A stretch of DNA of 5,540 nt, taken from NCBI GenBank assembly GCA_031279525.1, contig JAITIH010000134.1, positions 1 through 5,540 on the forward strand. The letters run 5' to 3'. Every line of letters starts with the position of its first letter. Position 1 is the stretch's first letter. Positions 1 to 5,529 of this stretch are shown here, piece by piece. Below the pieces are notes generated by a model. It was not told the origin of the DNA and did not search any database. It saw only the letters and a program-made list of their open reading frames with translations. This DNA comes from Deltaproteobacteria bacterium. Its GTDB lineage: Bacteria > Desulfobacterota > Desulfarculia > Adiutricales > Adiutricaceae. The position numbers were made by a program, and so were the translations under genes.

Positions 1-24
1 CCAAGCTAATAGCGGGCCTAAACC

Positions 25-61
25 AAAAAAGCGGCCCAAAAAAATAAACGCGTTTTGGGCC
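25..61 (-). terminator. Rho-independent terminator, minus strand
   Basis: Read on the minus strand, GGCCCAAAA (61-53) pairs perfectly with TTTTGGGCC (41-33) across an 11-base loop. After two bases (GC) a run of six T follows (30-25). The 9-bp stem, with its G+C base, and the T-run are the standard intrinsic terminator layout. Nothing on the plus strand gives a comparable T-run. The nearest minus-strand gene is the chaperone-like gene, whose stop lies about 400 bases upstream, so the transcript ended here either has a long tail or starts inside 62-459. Confidence 0.55.
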
Positions 62-171
62 CTTGGGGGTAATCCTAAGTTTCCCGTTAAGCCAAACTTG
101 GCCGGTGGCGACGCCAGAAGCTTTTACTTACAGTATCAAAAACTAACCCAGAAGGGAAGAGTAATCATAGG

Positions 172-297
172 TCAAAGAGTTTCTATCTTTAGTTCTGTCG
201 TGTAAAAGGCTTTATAAATCGGGATAAAATCACAAACATCAAGCAAATTAATCAGGAAAAAACAGTCAGCGCGCCGAAAAATTTTTCCAGCCGCCAT
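172..297 (-). CDS. Doubtful 41-residue open frame
   Basis: I do not recognise this frame. An ATG at 297 opens 41 codons ending in TGA at 172. A TTG at 345 would give 57 residues, and the same frame is free of stops back to 447. The predicted product begins MAAGKIFRRADCFFLINLLD and has a hydrophobic middle, but no motif I can name. An AAGG lies about 11 bases before the ATG, a poorly spaced ribosome-binding site. It sits between the chaperone-like gene and the terminator at 25-61, which is its only contextual support. The frame could be open by chance, because part of it is GGCC-rich sequence that lacks stop codons. Confidence 0.13.
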   Translation of the reverse strand: MAAGKIFRRADCFFLINLLDVCDFIPIYKAFYTTELKIETL

Positions 298-400
298 CTT
301 GGTCGTTACCTTAATAATTGGCGCGCGATAAAGACCTAAGGCCAAGAAGGCGGGATCGAGGCGGCTGGGGGTGGCGGCCTGGCCTTTGGCTAGAGCCGTA

Positions 401-428
401 GCCTTAAGGGCCTTATGGCCCCTAAAGC
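401..428 (-). other. 12-bp stem-loop in the 3' region of the chaperone-like gene
   Basis: Bases 428-417 pair with 412-401 around the loop ATAA (minus-strand sense). In minus-strand RNA all twelve positions pair, two of them as G-U wobbles. In plus-strand RNA the same two positions are C-A mismatches, so the stem is complete only in a minus-strand transcript. It begins 32 bases after the stop of the gene at 460-897. No T-run follows, so it is not a classical terminator. It may be a 3' stabilising stem or part of a small RNA. An overlapping smaller stem (GGCTA 388-392 with TAGCC 399-403) competes with it. Confidence 0.4.
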
Positions 429-459
429 CTTCGAGTAAAGGCCTTTTTTACTTCGCGAC

Positions 460-897
460 TTAAAAGGTCGACAAGATCGGCTCACATTCCTCTTCGGGCG
501 GGGCGGTGATTGTTTTCAGCCAATATTCGGCCAAGCCAGTTTGGATGGCCATATTTTTGAGGAAGATTTCGGGTTTTTGCCGGTCGATCCGATAGCGACA
601 GGTCAGCCAGATAAGGCCGGTGGCCATCTCCAAGCCCAATAAGCCTCCCGCGCCGGAGCTGTGGTAATTGCTGGCCGCCAATTGCCGAAGAAGGTGGCCT
701 CGCCTCTGGTCGGTGGGCAAGTAGGTAATGGGGGCCTGGCTTAAAAGGTACTCGCCGCACTCGCTAAAGCTGAAAATGATTTTACAATGGCCGATGACTA
801 TCGAAGCCTTGGAGTCGGGGCCTAGTTTGACGGAAGGCTGGTTTAAATAAACGGTTAAAGCCCGAAGCAAGTCGTTGATTTTGTTCGTATAATCCAT
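460..897 (-). CDS. CesT-like type III secretion chaperone (putative)
   Basis: This 145-residue protein fits the Tir chaperone (CesT/SycE) family in size and layout. Such proteins form cytoplasmic dimers that hold effectors for delivery to a type III secretion ATPase. After an N-terminal helix (about 3-20) come predicted strands at 31-60. The family-like core follows: LLRQLAASN (69-77), a glycine-rich turn SGAGGLLGLE (81-90), then a strand GLIWLTCRYRID (94-105) and a C-terminal helix ending EYWLKTI (124-130). The start is well fixed: an in-frame TAA lies 24 bases upstream and this is the first ATG after it. The ribosome-binding site is weak. Acidic and basic residues balance (14 each), whereas most family members are acidic. 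No effector or secretion gene is adjacent, so the partner is unknown. The assignment is by pattern recognition only. An unrelated small protein remains possible. Confidence 0.55.
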   Translation of the reverse strand: MDYTNKINDLLRALTVYLNQPSVKLGPDSKASIVIGHCKIIFSFSECGEYLLSQAPITYLPTDQRRGHLLRQLAASNYHSSGAGGLLGLEMATGLIWLTCRYRIDRQKPEIFLKNMAIQTGLAEYWLKTITAPPEEECEPILSTF

Positions 898-955
898 TTT
901 ATCCGTAAGGATCCCCAGTTAACGGCTAAAGTTGAGGCTATAATTTAAGTTTAGC

Positions 956-980
956 AAAAAAAAACCCCAGGCGGTAGGGG
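956..980 (-). terminator. Terminator of the chemoreceptor gene
   Basis: On the minus strand CCCC (980-977) and GGGG (968-965) flank an 8-base loop and are followed directly by nine T (964-956). The stem is only 4 bp, but the T-run is the longest in the window and the position, about 108 bases after the chemoreceptor stop and 59 before the next start, is right. It would separate the chemoreceptor from the chaperone-like gene. A small extra hairpin (TTCGC 1002-1006 with GCGAA 1014-1018) lies just upstream. Confidence 0.5.
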
Positions 981-1087
981 AAAAATTGGCTTAAGCCTTC
1001 TTTCGCTCGCCTCGCGAATAAGGCCAAAGGCCATTAGCCCGCCGGCCAAAGGATGGCTAAGCCGCTAGAGGACTTTAGGCTTGGCGG

Positions 1088-3106
1088 TCATTTTCGTTCC
1101 CCGCCGATGAGAGTTTCCAAATTTTCGGCCGTTTTGGTGAGGATCGAGGCTTTTTCGGCCAACTTTTTGGAGTTAGCGATGGAATCCTGGGAGGCTTTTT
1201 GGGTTTCGGAGGCCCTTTCCTCTAAGGCCAAAATTGAGGAGGCGATGCCGTCCAGGCCGGAAATCTGCTCTAAGCTCCCTAAGGAGATAGTCTGGATCTG
1301 GGTGGTGGCCTCGACGATGGTTTCCTCGATGCCTTGGAAGCTGGCCTCCAGGGAAGTGGAGACTTTTTGCCCTTGGGCGGCTTTGTCCAAGGCCTGGGTC
1401 AAAAGCTCGCCCGTCTTTTGGGCCGCCTCCCCGGACAGACCGGCCAGGCTCCGGACCTCCCCGGCCACCACCGCGAAGCCGGCCCCCGACTCCCCGGCCC
1501 TGGAGGCTTCCACGGCGGCGTTTAAGGCCAAAAGATTGGTTTGAAAGGCGATGGTCTCGATGGTTTTGAGGATTTTGGAGATCTCCGTGGTGGCCTGGGA
1601 GATGCCGTCCATGGCCTGGCGCATGCCTAAGACGTTTTTCGTGCCTTGGATGATCTGCTCGGCGGTTTTAGTCATGGAGGCCTCGCAGGAGGAGGTGGAG
1701 TCGGCCGCGCTGTGGGAGTGCCCGCTGATCTCGCTCATGGCCTCGGAAATGGTGGAAAGAGCCTTTGACTGGGAGTCGCCGCCGTTGGCCAAGATTTCGG
1801 CTAAGGCGTTTATGGAGTGGGCCATCTGGCTGATGGACGCGGATTCTCGGTTTAAGGTGTGGGCGACCGAATAGAGTTGGTTGGCTATTTTAAGGCTGTA
1901 AACTACGGTAAAGGCCACGACGACGGCCAGGGCCGCGACCGACAAGGCGGATGTGGCGATGTTGTTCCGGACGACCCGCTTTTCCTCGGCGATGAGCTTT
2001 TCCCTTAGGCTTTGGGCCTCGGCGGCGGAGGCGTAAAACTTGGCCAAGGGGACGATGGCCACGACGTCGACGACGTTGTCCAAATCGGCCAAAACCAAGC
2101 TGTATTCTTGGCCGTCAATGGCGACTATGGCCTGGCCCGACTGGCCGCGCTTTATTTTGGCGGCCAAGGCCAAGGCCGCGGCCCCCTCGGGCAGTTCGTC
2201 AATCCTATGAAGCTTAATTTCCTTATTGGCGGGGTTAGACGGGTCGGCGATTACCTTGGGCCCTAAGTCGGGCTCCCCTATCATGGTGACGATGTCGTTG
2301 GTTCTCGGGTTAAAGGCCAAGATCCGTTCGCTTTGGGCTTTGTCGCCGATGGACTTTATGGCCTCGATTAGCCCGTTTAAGGAAAAGTCGATAAAGGCCA
2401 CGCCCAAGAACTTCCCGTCGGCGACGATGGGGGCGGTGACCGAGACTAAAAGCTCTTGGGAGATGGGGTCTAAGTAAGGCTCGGTCCAGCCGACGTCGTT
2501 TGGCGGAAGGCCCCCCTTCGTTTTGGGGGCCGAGGACAGGTAATAGCTTTCGTTTAACTCCGTTTGGAGGATCTGGTCTAAAAACTCGGGGCTAGGGTTT
2601 TCCGGAGGGTTTTCGCCCAGTTCCATGTCGTGGCTGTAATCGATCTGGCCGCCGTCGGCTCGGTAGGCGTATGGCTGAAAGTACAGCTCGTTCGGGTCGA
2701 AGGCCCCTTTCTCGAAGGTGGCTCCTATCCCGTTGTAAACCTTGGAGCTAGCGAGCAAAAAAGCCGTGGAAAAATCGCCGACCTCTTTGGCGATGGCCTC
2801 GAATTGGCCTGGGTTAGCCTGGTTCAGCCGGGTCTGGGCCAGAAAAAAGGCGGCCGTCAGGCGGGCCTGGTCCTCGGTGGACTTAAATAACGCCCGCAAT
2901 TCGTTTAAAGCGTTTTTGAGGTTCATTTGGGCTAGGTCGTTTTCCTCGGCCCTGATCACGTTGGCGAGATCGCCGACGGCCTGGTCGGACAGAACTTGCA
3001 AACTCTGGCCCATCATGGCGGCGTGCCAGAGGCTGAAGCCCACCTGCCCTAAGGTGACCATAAAGAGAAAGCCCAAAAGGGCCAGCATTTTGCGCCTAAA
3101 ACCCAT
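1088..3106 (-). CDS. Methyl-accepting chemotaxis protein, dCache type, HAMP-less
   Basis: A 672-residue inner-membrane chemoreceptor that would sense a ligand outside the cytoplasm and control the CheA kinase through CheW. Membrane helix 1 is at about 7-29 and helix 2 at about 383-405. The 350 residues between them form a periplasmic double-Cache sensor, shown by the run GWTEPYLDP (206-214) then [20 protein letters not shown] (222-241), the usual first-lobe signature. No HAMP pattern follows helix 2. The signalling hairpin tip is unmistakable: [20 protein letters not shown] (519-538) and [13 protein letters not shown] (543-555). The usual Arg after this motif is Leu557. The C-terminal methylation region is diverged and the protein ends LIGGERK, with no NWETF-type CheR/CheB tether. 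The start has GGGG 7 bases upstream. The ligand cannot be told from the sequence, and no che genes are nearby. Confidence 0.95.
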   Translation of the reverse strand: MGFRRKMLALLGFLFMVTLGQVGFSLWHAAMMGQSLQVLSDQAVGDLANVIRAEENDLAQMNLKNALNELRALFKSTEDQARLTAAFFLAQTRLNQANPGQFEAIAKEVGDFSTAFLLASSKVYNGIGATFEKGAFDPNELYFQPYAYRADGGQIDYSHDMELGENPPENPSPEFLDQILQTELNESYYLSSAPKTKGGLPPNDVGWTEPYLDPISQELLVSVTAPIVADGKFLGVAFIDFSLNGLIEAIKSIGDKAQSERILAFNPRTNDIVTMIGEPDLGPKVIADPSNPANKEIKLHRIDELPEGAAALALAAKIKRGQSGQAIVAIDGQEYSLVLADLDNVVDVVAIVPLAKFYASAAEAQSLREKLIAEEKRVVRNNIATSALSVAALAVVVAFTVVYSLKIANQLYSVAHTLNRESASISQMAHSINALAEILANGGDSQSKALSTISEAMSEISGHSHSAADSTSSCEASMTKTAEQIIQGTKNVLGMRQAMDGISQATTEISKILKTIETIAFQTNLLALNAAVEASRAGESGAGFAVVAGEVRSLAGLSGEAAQKTGELLTQALDKAAQGQKVSTSLEASFQGIEETIVEATTQIQTISLGSLEQISGLDGIASSILALEERASETQKASQDSIANSKKLAEKASILTKTAENLETLIGGERK

Positions 3107-3227
3107 ATTAACCCCAAAAATGAGAAAACTGACGGCGAGATGCGGGCGGACGGGCCACCCAAAAAACTTAGGACATTCATTAACGCGCCCCGCCCCGCCG
3201 CCAATGGCGGCCTACGGCGCGCGGCCT

Positions 3228-3303
3228 TCGGCCAGGGCTGACGTCCTCGGCCAAGGCTGAGGTCCTCAGCCAGGGCGGAGGCCCTCGGCCAGGGCGGAGG
3301 CCT
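3228..3303. repeat. Tandem repeat, four 19-base units
   Basis: Units are 3228-3246, 3247-3265, 3266-3284 and 3285-3303, abutting exactly. Unit 1 is TCGGCCAGGGCTGACGTCC. The others differ from it or each other at a few positions, mainly unit 2 position 8 (G to A), unit 3 position 3 (G to A), position 12 (T in units 1-2, G in 3-4) and position 15 (C in unit 1, otherwise G). Nineteen is not a multiple of three, so this is a non-coding array. It ends 121 bases upstream of the chemoreceptor start. Confidence 0.9.
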
Positions 3304-3310
3304 ATTGCCC

Positions 3311-3345
3311 AAAAAAGGGCCGCGGCCGGAAAGGCCTAAAGCCGG
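3311..3345 (-). terminator. Possible terminator of cmk
   Basis: On the minus strand a GC-rich segment that can fold GCCGG (3345-3341) with CCGGC (3329-3325), or locally within GGCCGCGGCC (3318-3327), is followed by C and six T (3316-3311). It lies about 100 bases after the cmk stop. The T-run and GC-rich stem are right, but several folds compete and none is clean, so this is only a candidate. Confidence 0.35.
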
Positions 3346-3370
3346 CTAAGGGGCTAAGAACGCGGAGAAA

Positions 3371-3382
3371 CCGCTATAGCGG
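3371..3382. other. Perfect 12-base palindrome
   Basis: CCGCTATAGCGG is fully self-complementary and sits about 60 bases downstream of the cmk stop and 265 upstream of the chemoreceptor start. A dyad of this size could be a binding site for a dimeric regulator or part of a structured 3' end. Nothing in the sequence decides between these or chance. Confidence 0.4.
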
Positions 3383-3441
3383 AAGGAGCCGCCCGATAAA
3401 GGCCAAGGGCCGCGAAAGGCCGCCGCGCAAAAAGTCAAGGC

Positions 3442-4131
3442 CTAAAGGTCAAACGTCTCTTTGGCTTCCTGGAGGGCCAAGGCCAAAACTTCCGCCACCG
3501 TCATGTCCGTGGAGTCGACGGTCACGGCCCCGGGGCTGGGGGCTAAAGGGGCCAGGGACCGCGTCGCGTCGGCCAGGTCCCGGGCCTTTAATTCGGCCGT
3601 GACCTTGGCTAGCGTGACCTCAACTCCCTGGGCCGCCAGCTCCAGACGGCGCCGCTCGGCCCGGACCGAAAGGTCGGCGACTAAAAAAAACTTTAGCCTG
3701 GCCTCGGGAAAGACCACCGTCCCCATGTCCCGCCCCTCGGCCACCAGCCGGCCCTCGCGCCCCGCGGCCCGTTGAATCGGGAGGAGGGCCGAGCGGACTT
3801 CCGGCCAGGCCGAGACGGCCGAGGCCAAAAGGCCGATCTCCGGGGCCCTTAAGGCTTCGCCGGGCTCGCGGCCATGGAGGAAGAGCCGGCATTGGGCTCC
3901 CTCCCGCCGAAACTCCAAGCCCATATCCTGGGCCGTAAGGCCAGCCGCCCGCGGGGTGGCGTCCGGTAGGCCTAGTTCGGTTAAGGTGAGGGCCAAGGCC
4001 CGGTAGATGGCCCCAGTGTCCAGACAAAGCCAGTCTAAGGCATGGGCTAGGCCCTGGGCCAAAGTGGATTTGCCAGCCCCGCCTGGGCCATCGATGGTTA
4101 TGACGTTTTCGAACGGGTCGTTTTTTTTCAT
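3442..4131 (-). CDS. cmk: Cytidylate kinase (CMP/dCMP kinase)
   Basis: This 229-residue cytosolic enzyme transfers phosphate from ATP to CMP or dCMP, feeding CTP and dCTP synthesis. Its length is normal for the bacterial family. Signatures in order: Walker A loop GPGGAGKST (15-23); LDTGAIYRA (37-45) of the nucleotide monophosphate site; AEGRDMGTVVFPEARLKFFL (131-150), with the GRDMGTVVFP core typical of Cmk; the arginine-rich lid region RAERRRLEL (157-165); then RDLADATRSLAPL (184-196) and AVTVDSTDMTVAEV (202-215). The start is certain: an in-frame TAG lies four codons upstream and no other start precedes the Walker loop. A clear Shine-Dalgarno sequence is lacking. A promoter lies about 100 bases upstream, with a leader able to form exclusive hairpins. 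It stands alone here, without rpsA or aroA, which often accompany cmk. Confidence 0.97.
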   Translation of the reverse strand: MKKNDPFENVITIDGPGGAGKSTLAQGLAHALDWLCLDTGAIYRALALTLTELGLPDATPRAAGLTAQDMGLEFRREGAQCRLFLHGREPGEALRAPEIGLLASAVSAWPEVRSALLPIQRAAGREGRLVAEGRDMGTVVFPEARLKFFLVADLSVRAERRRLELAAQGVEVTLAKVTAELKARDLADATRSLAPLAPSPGAVTVDSTDMTVAEVLALALQEAKETFDL

Positions 4132-4160
4132 GGAAGATCGCTAGCTAATGGCCTAAAGGG

Positions 4161-4185
4161 GGCGTCGTTAAGGCGACGCTTAACG
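4161..4185 (-). promoter_or_regulatory. Two mutually exclusive hairpins in the cmk leader
   Basis: In the minus-strand leader, CGTTAAG (4185-4179) pairs perfectly with CTTAACG (4172-4166) over a 6-base loop. The overlapping GCGTCG (4179-4174) pairs perfectly with CGACGC (4167-4162), also over a 6-base loop. Each stem uses bases of the other, so only one can form. They lie 31 bases upstream of the cmk ATG and inside the transcript expected from the promoter at 4230-4257. Such alternatives can form an attenuation or translational switch, but no leader peptide or U-run is seen. Confidence 0.45.
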
Positions 4186-4229
4186 GCGGCCCCTGGCCAG
4201 CCCCTAGAAGGCTTGTTAGAGAGTTAGGA

Positions 4230-4257
4230 ATTATAAAACTATTATTAGGCTAATCAA
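4230..4257 (-). promoter_or_regulatory. Sigma70-type promoter for cmk
   Basis: On the minus strand TTGATT (4257-4252) is followed after 16 bases by a perfect -10 box TATAAT (4235-4230). The -35 box matches TTGACA at four positions. Transcription would begin near 4223, giving cmk a leader of about 90 bases. The surroundings are AT-rich, which raises the chance of a false match, but orientation and distance fit. Confidence 0.6.
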
Positions 4258-4716
4258 GAGTTTAAATATATTTTTAACGCTACAAAAAAGCGAGATTTTA
4301 AATTTTTTTGATTTTCACCCCCTAAAAATTATGGGGGGCGTAGGCGAGATCCATCCAGCGGAATGCTTGCTTAAAGGGAAAGCGCGCGCCCTATGGCGAG
4401 ACAATTGGCGGAAAAATCGGGCCAGGCCGGCCTGGACCTGGGAATTCAAGGTCAAGGCTCCAATCTTCGCCTTATTATTTCATAAAACGTCAAAAATATA
4501 AACCAGGGAAAATTTAACCTTCGAAATTTGGGCGCGTAACGGCGGTTTTTGGGGCCTTTGGGCTCGCCGTTGGCGGCGAGGCCAGGGGAAGCCATGCTTT
4601 AGGGGACAATTGGACAAAAATGGGCGAGGGCCATGAAAAGACCCGGTCATTTGGCGAGGGAATGGCTTTAAATAGAAAAACCTTAAACTAGGGCTTTAAG
4701 GGGATTAAAATTTTTA
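4258..4716. other. Intergenic stretch between the cmk promoter and the tRNA promoter
   Basis: No gene is supported. The longest ATG frame I followed here (plus strand from 4393) gives 30 residues with no recognisable feature. The left end is AT-rich with poly-T and poly-A tracts. Structures seen are CCCCC (4318-4322) facing GGGGG (4333-4337) over about ten bases, a perfect 14-base palindrome at 4422-4435, and a 7-bp hairpin CTCGCCG-TTGG-CGGCGAG (4563-4580). The word GACAATTGG occurs at 4400-4408 and again at 4605-4613, each followed within four bases by an A-run ending in T. Confidence 0.6.
4422..4435. other. Perfect 14-base palindrome rich in GGCC
   Basis: CCAGGCCGGCCTGG is self-complementary over all 14 bases and contains two overlapping-type GGCC words in the core GGCCGGCC. 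It lies in a gene-free stretch, about 165 bases upstream of the cmk promoter. It may simply reflect the abundance of GGCC in this genome, or be a protein-binding dyad. Confidence 0.4.
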
Positions 4717-4745
4717 TTGACAATTACCCTTGGCGCGTCTAATAT
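4717..4745 (+). promoter_or_regulatory. Strong sigma70 promoter upstream of the tRNA cluster
   Basis: TTGACA (4717-4722), a perfect -35 box, is followed after exactly 17 bases by TAATAT (4740-4745), which matches TATAAT at four of six positions. This is the best promoter in the window, with an AT-rich upstream tract (ATTAAAATTTTTA) resembling an UP element. Transcription would begin near 4752. It is the obvious promoter for the tRNAs 120 bases downstream, but a terminator-like hairpin intervenes. Confidence 0.75.
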
Positions 4746-4767
4746 TCATAAGATCACCAAGAGGACC

Positions 4768-4809
4768 GCCGCGGCGTCGGCCAATCATTGCCGCGGCTTT
4801 TGGTTTTTT
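4768..4809 (+). terminator. Terminator-like hairpin in the tRNA leader
   Basis: GCCGCGGC (4768-4775) and GCCGCGGC (4790-4797) pair over a 14-base loop to give an 8-bp all-G/C stem. The sequence TTTTGGTTTTTT follows at 4798-4809. ACCAA (4756-4760) can also pair with TTGGT (4800-4804), extending the structure across an internal loop. It sits only about 16 bases after the predicted transcription start. If it terminates, the product is an RNA of roughly 60 bases; if it is bypassed, it is the leader of the tRNA transcript. The GG interrupting the T-run weakens the terminator reading. Confidence 0.5.
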
Positions 4810-4871
4810 GGCATAAGCCGAAATTTTGACCGGTCCTTAAGGCGGCTTTGAGGCCATAATGGCTCCTTATT

Positions 4872-4947
4872 GGGCCGTTAACTCAGTCGGTAGAGTATCT
4901 GCCTTTTAAGCAGAGAGTCGTGGGTTCAAATCCCGCACGGCCCACCA
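4872..4947 (+). tRNA. tRNA-Lys (anticodon UUU)
   Basis: A complete 76-base cloverleaf reading AAA and AAG lysine codons. The acceptor stem is GGGCCGT with ACGGCCC, followed by discriminator A and an encoded CCA. The D stem is ACTC/GAGT. The anticodon stem TCTGC/GCAGA encloses the loop CTTTTAA, with the anticodon TTT at 4905-4907. The T stem GTGGG/CCCGC has one G-U pair around TTCAAAT. All stems pair. It is followed after 21 bases by tRNA-Glu, with which it is probably co-transcribed from the promoter at 4717-4745. Confidence 0.97.
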
Positions 4948-4968
4948 TTTGGTTCTCGCGGCAGCGCC

Positions 4969-5046
4969 GTCCCCATCGTCTAGCCTGGTCCAGGACACCG
5001 GACTTTCACTTCGGCAACAGGGGTTCAAATCCCCTTGGGGACGCCA
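4969..5046 (+). tRNA. tRNA-Glu (anticodon UUC)
   Basis: A complete 78-base tRNA for glutamate codons, which also supplies glutamyl-tRNA for tetrapyrrole synthesis in bacteria using that route. The acceptor stem is GTCCCCA with TGGGGAC, discriminator G and encoded CCA. The anticodon stem CCGGA/TTCGG contains one G-U pair and encloses CTTTCAC, with anticodon TTC at 5005-5007. The T stem AGGGG/CCCCT surrounds TTCAAAT. The D arm is of the long form (GTC/GAC stem) common in tRNA-Glu. A weak hairpin GGGC-TCC-GCCC (5048-5058) follows the CCA, without a T-run. Confidence 0.97.
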
Positions 5047-5075
5047 CGGGCTCCGCCCTCGCGCCGCGAAGCTTT

Positions 5076-5150
5076 AGATCCCCACAAAATAGATCCCTAC
5101 AAAATAGATCCCTACAAAATAGATCCCCACAAAATAGATCCCCACAAAAT
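5076..5150. repeat. Tandem repeat, five 15-base units
   Basis: Five exact-length units (5076-5090, 5091-5105, 5106-5120, 5121-5135, 5136-5150) read AGATCCCCACAAAAT, with a single variable base at position 8: C in units 1, 4 and 5, T in units 2 and 3. It begins 30 bases after the CCA of tRNA-Glu. Units join without spacers, so it is not a CRISPR array. The near identity suggests recent expansion by slippage. Confidence 0.95.
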
Positions 5151-5226
5151 TCGCGCGAAATCGCGGCCCAATAACAGCGATTCTAATTTTGAGGAGGCCG
5201 GTCGTTTTGACTTATTTGAGATTTTG

Positions 5227-5331
5227 ATGGCGTCGCAAAAAGTCCGGAAAATGAAAAATCAGAAAAAAAACCTCTTGAAATTATTAAAAGATTTTTCCGC
5301 CGATTCCCGAAAACAGGGGTTTTTGCGGTAA
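5227..5331 (+). CDS. Doubtful small basic open frame after the tRNAs
   Basis: I do not recognise this frame. It is open from 5035 to 5331, but the upstream TTG at 5035 lies inside tRNA-Glu and cannot be a sensible start. The first ATG, at 5227, gives 34 residues, MASQKVRKMKNQKKNLLKLL and on to QGFLR, which is very basic and probably helical. A purine-rich GAGGAGG at 5191-5197 is 29 bases upstream, too far for that ATG. If translation started earlier, the 15-base repeats would be read in frame as DPHKI/DPYKI. It may be a gene remnant or a chance frame. Confidence 0.15.
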   Translation: MASQKVRKMKNQKKNLLKLLKDFSADSRKQGFLR

Positions 5332-5381
5332 GCGTTCACGTATTTTTAGGCGTCTCAAAGTGGCTTTAAATCAAGGGTTCA

Positions 5382-5419
5382 GTGGATTAATCCACGGCTA
5401 GACCGGCGTCTAGAACGCC
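5382..5419. other. Palindrome and two overlapping hairpins
   Basis: GTGGATTAATCCAC (5382-5395) is a perfect 14-base palindrome. Directly after it CTAGAC (5398-5403) pairs with GTCTAG (5408-5413) over CGGC, and the overlapping GGCGT (5405-5409) pairs with ACGCC (5415-5419) over CTAGA. The last two cannot form together. A dense block of dyads like this may be a regulator site or a structured leader for something beyond the window. Confidence 0.4.
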
Positions 5420-5490
5420 AAAATCTCACATTATATTGATTTTACAGCTAATAGATATTAAGACTTCCATAAAGATTTGTTTTATTTATC

Positions 5491-5529
5491 TATATATCAA
5501 TTAAAATTTTTATAACAAATTGATATATA
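5491..5529. repeat. AT-rich 12-bp inverted repeat
   Basis: TATATATCAATT (5491-5502) is the exact reverse complement of AATTGATATATA (5518-5529), separated by 15 bases. A second pair, ATTTGTT (5475-5481) with AACAAAT (5514-5520), overlaps it. The sequence is almost all A and T, which makes inverted repeats easier to find by chance, but a perfect 12-bp pair at this spacing is notable. Roles could include a binding site, a terminator of something off the window, or DNA unwinding. Confidence 0.45.

Larger units (their letters stand above)
1..459. other. Intergenic stretch without a secure gene
   Basis: No open frame here is long or recognisable enough to call a gene with confidence. The stretch holds a minus-strand terminator near its left end, an AT-rich centre (about 120-260) that contrasts with GC-rich flanks, one doubtful short minus-strand frame, and a cluster of hairpins at 388-452 just downstream of the chaperone-like gene. 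A plus-strand hairpin with one bulge followed by T6 (424-449) also exists, but no plus-strand gene precedes it. The block could be a long 3' untranslated region, hold a small RNA, or be decayed sequence. Confidence 0.6.
3107..3441. other. GC-rich intergenic spacer between cmk and the chemoreceptor gene
   Basis: This 335-base spacer has no credible gene. An 87-residue minus-strand frame across it is a product of the tandem repeat and runs into the chemoreceptor in another frame. From left to right it holds a 6-bp hairpin GCCGCC-AAT-GGCGGC (3197-3211), four 19-base repeats (3228-3303), a possible cmk terminator (3311-3345) and a perfect 12-base palindrome CCGCTATAGCGG (3371-3382). The word GGCC occurs seven times in 3301-3450. 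No convincing promoter for the chemoreceptor stands out. Confidence 0.7.

Noticed and set aside
61..120. Riboswitch-like sequence (a c-di-GMP riboswitch was considered)
   Set aside because: Fragments resemble GEMM motifs, but the conserved core and stems could not be laid out.
424..449. Plus-strand terminator (AAAGCCTT ... AAGGCCTTT with T-run)
   Set aside because: The stem needs a bulge and no plus-strand gene precedes it. It may be a by-product of the GGCC-rich dyads here.
1053..1544. Plus-strand 163-codon frame opposite the chemoreceptor
   Set aside because: It is antisense to the conserved signalling domain, and its translation is a low-complexity shadow of that gene. The same applies to the other plus-strand frames within 1334-2890.
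3049..3312. Minus-strand 87-codon frame upstream of the chemoreceptor
   Set aside because: It is generated by the 19-base repeats and runs into the chemoreceptor out of frame. It has no family resemblance.
3461..3775. Plus-strand 104-codon frame and minus-strand frame 3620-4027 over cmk
   Set aside because: Both overlap the well-supported cytidylate kinase in other frames and show only biased Ala/Arg/Gly/Pro composition.
4826..4860. Second promoter TTGACC ... CATAAT close to tRNA-Lys
   Set aside because: The spacer is 23 bases, too long for a sigma70 promoter, and the upstream pair at 4717-4745 is far better.
5076..5150. CRISPR array
   Set aside because: Units are 15 bases and abut directly with no spacers, and no cas gene is present.
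4920..5174. Plus-strand frame starting inside tRNA-Lys
   Set aside because: It crosses both tRNAs and reads the 15-base repeat as QNRSL/QNRSP. A coding sequence spanning two tRNAs is not credible.
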